From Chloroflexota bacterium (GTDB lineage: Bacteria; Chloroflexota; Limnocylindria; P2-11E), in NCBI GenBank assembly GCA_005889295.1, contig VBEY01000103.1, positions 1 through 32,268 of the forward strand: DNA of 32,268 nt, read 5' to 3'. The notes below the pieces were generated by a model, which was not told where the DNA came from, did not search any database, and worked only from the letters and a program-made list of their open reading frames with translations. The stretch's first letter is position 1. Each line of letters starts with the position of its first letter. Made by a program: the position numbers and the translations under genes. Positions 30,056-32,268 of the stretch are shown here, one piece after another.

Positions 30056-30415
30056 TCAAGCTGACCGCCTTTGATCGCGACCCCGACTCTGCGAGCTGCG
30101 CAGCTCATCAAAGCTGAAGCTGCGACAAAAAAGCAGCCGGGCTCCGATCTCTGCCGTCGCCCGAACGGTGACCTTCGAGCCAGCACCGATGCCGAAGGGA
30201 AGGTTCGTGAAGTGCCAGAGTGAGACCCTTTCCTCGTCTGCCCCGACTCGGCTTACAAGGTCGTGGCCACCCGGGCCCTGGCTGACCTCGGTCACGATGA
30301 CGGCCTCCGACATCGTGTTGCGGATCCGCACGTCGGTACCTGAGTTCCCAACTCCCGTGCAGGACGCCAAGAGACACACCACCACGAGAGGCGCGAGATC
30401 GCGAGGGGTCCTCAT
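30056..30415 (-). CDS. Small predicted lipoprotein in the thiamine operon
   Basis: A 119-residue protein with an N-terminal signal (MRTPRDLAPLVVVCLLASC) whose LLASC is a good lipobox, so Cys19 would be lipidated. The mature part, DVRIRNTMSEAVIVTEVSQG and SLWHFTNLPFGIGAGSKVTV, looks like a small beta domain; I recognise no family. The protein would sit on the outer face of the membrane. It is the first gene after the TPP riboswitch and terminator, so it should be co-regulated with thiN and ykoEDC. ATG 30415 is preferred; an in-frame TTG at 30436 lies in the terminator's U tract. Codon use is less GC-biased than in the operon genes. Confidence 0.7.
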   Translation of the reverse strand: MRTPRDLAPLVVVCLLASCTGVGNSGTDVRIRNTMSEAVIVTEVSQGPGGHDLVSRVGADEERVSLWHFTNLPFGIGAGSKVTVRATAEIGARLLFCRSFSFDELRSSQSRGRDQRRSA

Positions 30416-30431
30416 AGGGCCACCGGTGCCT

Positions 30432-30462
30432 GGCAAAACAGAAGCGGCGCCTGAGCGCCGCT
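30432..30462 (-). terminator. Expression-platform terminator of the TPP riboswitch
   Basis: On the minus strand AGCGGCGC, a TCAG loop, then GCGCCGCT (30462-30443) form an 8-bp stem followed by TCTGTTTTGCC. It lies about 20 bases after the aptamer and before the first start codon. This is as expected for TPP-induced premature termination. Confidence 0.85.
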
Positions 30463-30483
30463 CGTAAGGGGTTTCACGCGTCT

Positions 30484-30575
30484 CGACTCCCTACGCTGAC
30501 ATTACTCAGATCAGGTTCTGGGGTCTGCGGCCATCCGCACTCTCAGCGCCCCCTTCGTCGGGCGCTCCCCCGTCG
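30484..30575 (-). ncRNA. TPP riboswitch aptamer (THI element)
   Basis: Read on the minus strand, the conserved THI-box parts occur in order: CTGAGAG (ending 30546-30541), then ACCCCAGAACCTGATCTGA, then GTAATGTCAGCGTAGGGA (to 30488). P1 is closed by CGAC (30575-30572) with GTCG (30487-30484). A side stem AGCGCC/GGCGCT precedes CTGAGAG. The usual CTGG...CCAG helix is CTGA...TCAG here, a compensated change that supports real structure. The aptamer senses TPP. With the terminator downstream it should switch off the lipoprotein-thiN-ykoEDC operon when TPP is plentiful. Confidence 0.96.
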
Positions 30576-30596
30576 TATTCAGTTGTGTGCGTCTGA

Positions 30597-30602
30597 TTCT
30601 AT
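30597..30602 (-). promoter_or_regulatory. Predicted -10 element of the thiamine operon
   Basis: TAGAAT on the minus strand would place the transcript start near 30590, about 15 bases before the aptamer's P1 stem. No good -35 box was found upstream. The box is the best -10 match in this stretch. Confidence 0.5.
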
Positions 30603-30719
30603 GCCTCCCTCGCTCCCCGCTTCGCGACGCTCGCCACGACCGAACCGCAACCCTCGTAGCGCCCTCCCGTCGCTGAACGGGGCATCCCGGTCGCTCACGC
30701 TTTGCGACGGGAGGTACGA

Positions 30720-31946
30720 ATGCCGAACACCATTTCCGCCGGCGACACCGCGTGGCTCCTGGCGTCCGCGGCGCTCGTCATGCTCATGACCCCCGCGCTC
30801 GGATTCTTCTATGGCGGGCTCGTCCGACGGAAGAACGTCCTCGCGACGATCATGCACAGCTTCTTCATCCTGGCGCTCATCAGCGTCCAGTGGGTCCTCT
30901 GGGGCTACACGCTGGCATTCGGACCTGACCACGGCGGTCTCATCGGCGGCCTTGACTGGCTCGCCCTCCGGGGCGTTGGCCAGGACCCGGGACCGTACGC
31001 ACCGACGGTTCCGCACGAGGCGTACATGGTGTTCCAGATGATGTTCGCGGTGATCACTCCGGCGCTCATCACCGGCGCGTTCGCCGAGCGCAAACGCTTC
31101 AAGGCCTTCGTCATCTTCACTCTGCTCTGGGCAACCTTCGTCTACGACCCCGTGGCGCACTGGGTCTGGGGCGGCGGCTGGCTCGGACAGCTCGGCGCGC
31201 TCGACTTCGCGGGCGGCACGGTCGTGCACATCACGAGTGGCGTGTCGGCGCTCGTCGCCGCGCTCGTCCTCGGGCGGCGTGTCGGATTCGGTCGCGAAGC
31301 GATGGATCCCCACGACGCGACGATGACCGTTCTCGGCGCGTCACTCCTCTGGTTTGGTTGGTTCGGCTTCAACGCCGGAAGCGCGATCACTGCCGGCGGT
31401 CTCGCGGCGAACGCGTTCGTCGTGACGAACACTGCGGCGGCGATGGGCGCGCTTACGTGGATGACCGTCTCATGGCTGCACAAGGGCGCGCCGAGCGTGC
31501 TCGGTGCCGCAGCCGGCGCGGTCGCCGGTCTCGTCGCGATCACACCCGCGTCCGGCTACGTCGACGTCTCAGCGTCGATCCTCATCGGTCTCGGCGCCGG
31601 CGTGTTCTGCTACACCGCGATCCAGCTCACCAAGCGCCTCAAGGTGGACGATGCCCTCGACGTCTTCGGTGTCCACGGCGTCGGCGGTGCGTGGGGCGCG
31701 CTCGCGACCGGCATCTTCGCGACCGTCGCTGTCAACAGCGGCGCGAAGGACGGTCTTCTCTACGGCAACCCGGGACAGCTTGGCATCCAGGCGATCGCCG
31801 TCGTCGCATCGATCGTTTACTCGGCGGTCATGACGTTCGTAATTTTGAAGCTCATCGATGTCTTCGTCGGACTGCGCGTGCCCGAGAGCGAGGAAGTCCT
31901 CGGCCTCGACGCATCGCAGCACCGCGAAGCCGCATACCAGATTTAA
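30720..31946 (+). CDS. amt: Ammonium transporter (Amt family)
   Basis: A 408-residue protein with about eleven transmembrane helices. Amt features include GDTAWLLASAALVMLMTPAL, GFFYGGLVRRKNVL, MVFQMMFAVITPALI (outer Phe gate region), AHWVWGGGWL and DFAGGTVVHITSG. The paired pore histidines are His170 (VVHITSG) and His319 (GVHGVGGAWG). It moves ammonium/ammonia across the membrane as a trimer. ATG 30720 is chosen over an in-frame ATG at 30702 because GGGAGGT lies just before it and the N-terminus then fits the family. No PII (glnK) gene follows within the window; instead a 37-residue membrane peptide starts ten bases after the stop. Confidence 0.96.
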   Translation: MPNTISAGDTAWLLASAALVMLMTPALGFFYGGLVRRKNVLATIMHSFFILALISVQWVLWGYTLAFGPDHGGLIGGLDWLALRGVGQDPGPYAPTVPHEAYMVFQMMFAVITPALITGAFAERKRFKAFVIFTLLWATFVYDPVAHWVWGGGWLGQLGALDFAGGTVVHITSGVSALVAALVLGRRVGFGREAMDPHDATMTVLGASLLWFGWFGFNAGSAITAGGLAANAFVVTNTAAAMGALTWMTVSWLHKGAPSVLGAAAGAVAGLVAITPASGYVDVSASILIGLGAGVFCYTAIQLTKRLKVDDALDVFGVHGVGGAWGALATGIFATVAVNSGAKDGLLYGNPGQLGIQAIAVVASIVYSAVMTFVILKLIDVFVGLRVPESEEVLGLDASQHREAAYQI

Positions 31947-31956
31947 GGAGGCCGAG

Positions 31957-32070
31957 ATGGAGATCCTCGCATTCGTGTCGTTCGCGGTCCTGGTCGTCGC
32001 GTGGCTCGTCGCTCCGACGCGCGGCAACATCATCGTGGTCAGCCACGCGGAGGAGTCCAAGGCGGCCTAA
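31957..32070 (+). CDS. 37-residue single-helix membrane peptide linked to amt
   Basis: A very short gene starting at ATG 31957 with a strong AAGGAGG five bases upstream and ending at TAA 32070. The peptide has one hydrophobic helix (MEILAFVSFAVLVVAWLVAP) followed by a polar tail, TRGNIIVVSHAEESKAA. It begins ten bases after the amt stop and would be made from the same mRNA. I recognise no family. By analogy with other tiny membrane subunits encoded next to transporters, it may stabilise or regulate Amt, which is inference. Confidence 0.7.
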   Translation: MEILAFVSFAVLVVAWLVAPTRGNIIVVSHAEESKAA

Positions 32071-32094
32071 GGCACCCAGTCACAACGGTCGATC

Positions 32095-32128
32095 GAGGAC
32101 CAAGCTCGGAGACGGGCTTGGTCCTCTT
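32095..32128 (+). terminator. Terminator-like hairpin after the amt operon
   Basis: GAGGACCAAGC (32095-32105) and GCTTGGTCCTC (32116-32126) form a perfect 11-bp stem with a ten-base loop. Only TT follows directly, with further scattered T residues (TTCGTGTCCGTCGTTCTTC). It lies between convergent genes, so it probably ends the amt transcript and may also act on the opposite one. Confidence 0.75.
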
Positions 32129-32144
32129 CGTGTCCGTCGTTCTT

Positions 32145-32268
32145 CTAAGGCTTGGCGGCCTCCCGTGCTTCGCGCGGCTCGCGTCCCGCGGCGACGTCGA
32201 TCAGACGCGGGAGGAAGTAATCCCATCCTTCAGTGTGGCTCGTGACCGCGCCATCTGGTAGTCCACGG
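32145..32268 (-). CDS. SRPBCC/AHSA1-family protein (C-terminal fragment)
   Basis: The last 40 residues of a gene entering from the right edge: DGAVTSHTEGWDYFLPRLID then VAAGREPREAREAAKP, stop at 32147-32145. The HTEGWDYFLPRL stretch resembles the C-terminal helix of SRPBCC domain proteins of the AHSA1-like group, which bind hydrophobic ligands or act as accessory factors. The rest of the gene is outside the window, so this is a tentative family call. It is convergent with the amt operon. Confidence 0.6.
   Translation of the reverse strand, partial: RGLPDGAVTSHTEGWDYFLPRLIDVAAGREPREAREAAKP

Noticed and set aside
30434-30436. TTG start for the thiamine-operon lipoprotein
   Set aside because: It lies in the terminator U tract and puts seven residues before the signal peptide; ATG 30415 is better placed.
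1-32268. CRISPR arrays, tRNA/rRNA genes, insertion sequences, phage genes or a defence island
   Set aside because: No regularly spaced direct repeats, tRNA-like cloverleafs, transposase, integrase or recognisable defence proteins were found on either strand.

Overview
The window is a dense, high-GC bacterial chromosome segment with almost no spacer DNA and no mobile elements. The chaperone and translation gene order (hrcA-grpE-dnaK ... dnaJ-prmA-rsmE ... HIT-rpsU-yqeY-phoH-pgpH-ybeY), GTG/TTG/CTG starts, 4-base gene overlaps and TANNNT boxes six bases before start codons suggest a member of the Chloroflexota, perhaps a soil or freshwater lineage near Limnocylindria. That placement is inference from style and gene content; no marker gene was compared.

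Layout. 1-139: start of mscL, leaving the window. 228-3910: heat-shock operon hrcA-grpE-dnaK with a perfect CIRCE operator and a clear terminator. 3993-6361: a small unknown ORF, then on the minus strand a CopD-like membrane protein, a 105-bp palindromic element, a DUF2330 protein and a cupredoxin. 6383-9055: dnaJ-prmA-rsmE. 9052-10307 (minus): a TMEM175-type channel and a PlsY-like protein with altered motifs. 10325-17261: HIT, rpsU, yqeY, phoH, a 7TM-HD c-di-AMP phosphodiesterase, ybeY, a secreted serine hydrolase and an unknown membrane-anchored protein. 17268-18250: a stand-alone ClpX-type zinc finger divergent from a HEAT-repeat protein. 18247-19988 (minus): an ABC-2 exporter. 20020-22346: a GAF-GAF histidine kinase and an OmpR-type regulator. 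22343-24643 (minus): a GntR/YtrA regulator with an ABC exporter, behind a perfect palindromic operator. 24729-26018 (minus): a GT-C glycosyltransferase. 26227-26634: a double-ACT protein. 26675-30602 (minus): a TPP-riboswitch operon of lipoprotein, thiamine pyrophosphokinase and the ECF transporter YkoE-YkoD-YkoC. 30720-32070: an Amt ammonium transporter followed by a 37-residue membrane peptide. 32145-32268: the 3' end of an SRPBCC-family gene.

How the genes work together. HrcA represses its own operon through CIRCE, which here also covers the ribosome-binding site. The 6.4-15 kb block is the usual chaperone/ribosome-maturation neighbourhood, broken by minus-strand insertions. The thiamine operon couples uptake of a thiamine precursor or thiamine to pyrophosphorylation, under TPP feedback.

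Most unusual points: a two-way leaderless promoter sharing one TAGAGTA core (10307-10325); three convergent gene pairs whose stop codons share one CTAG; the 105-bp palindrome at 5741-5845; a lipoprotein inside the thiamine operon; the peptide after amt; altered metal or active-site residues in YbeY and the PlsY-like protein; and probable ATA/CTG start codons. I found no CRISPR array, rRNA, tRNA, transposase or phage gene.
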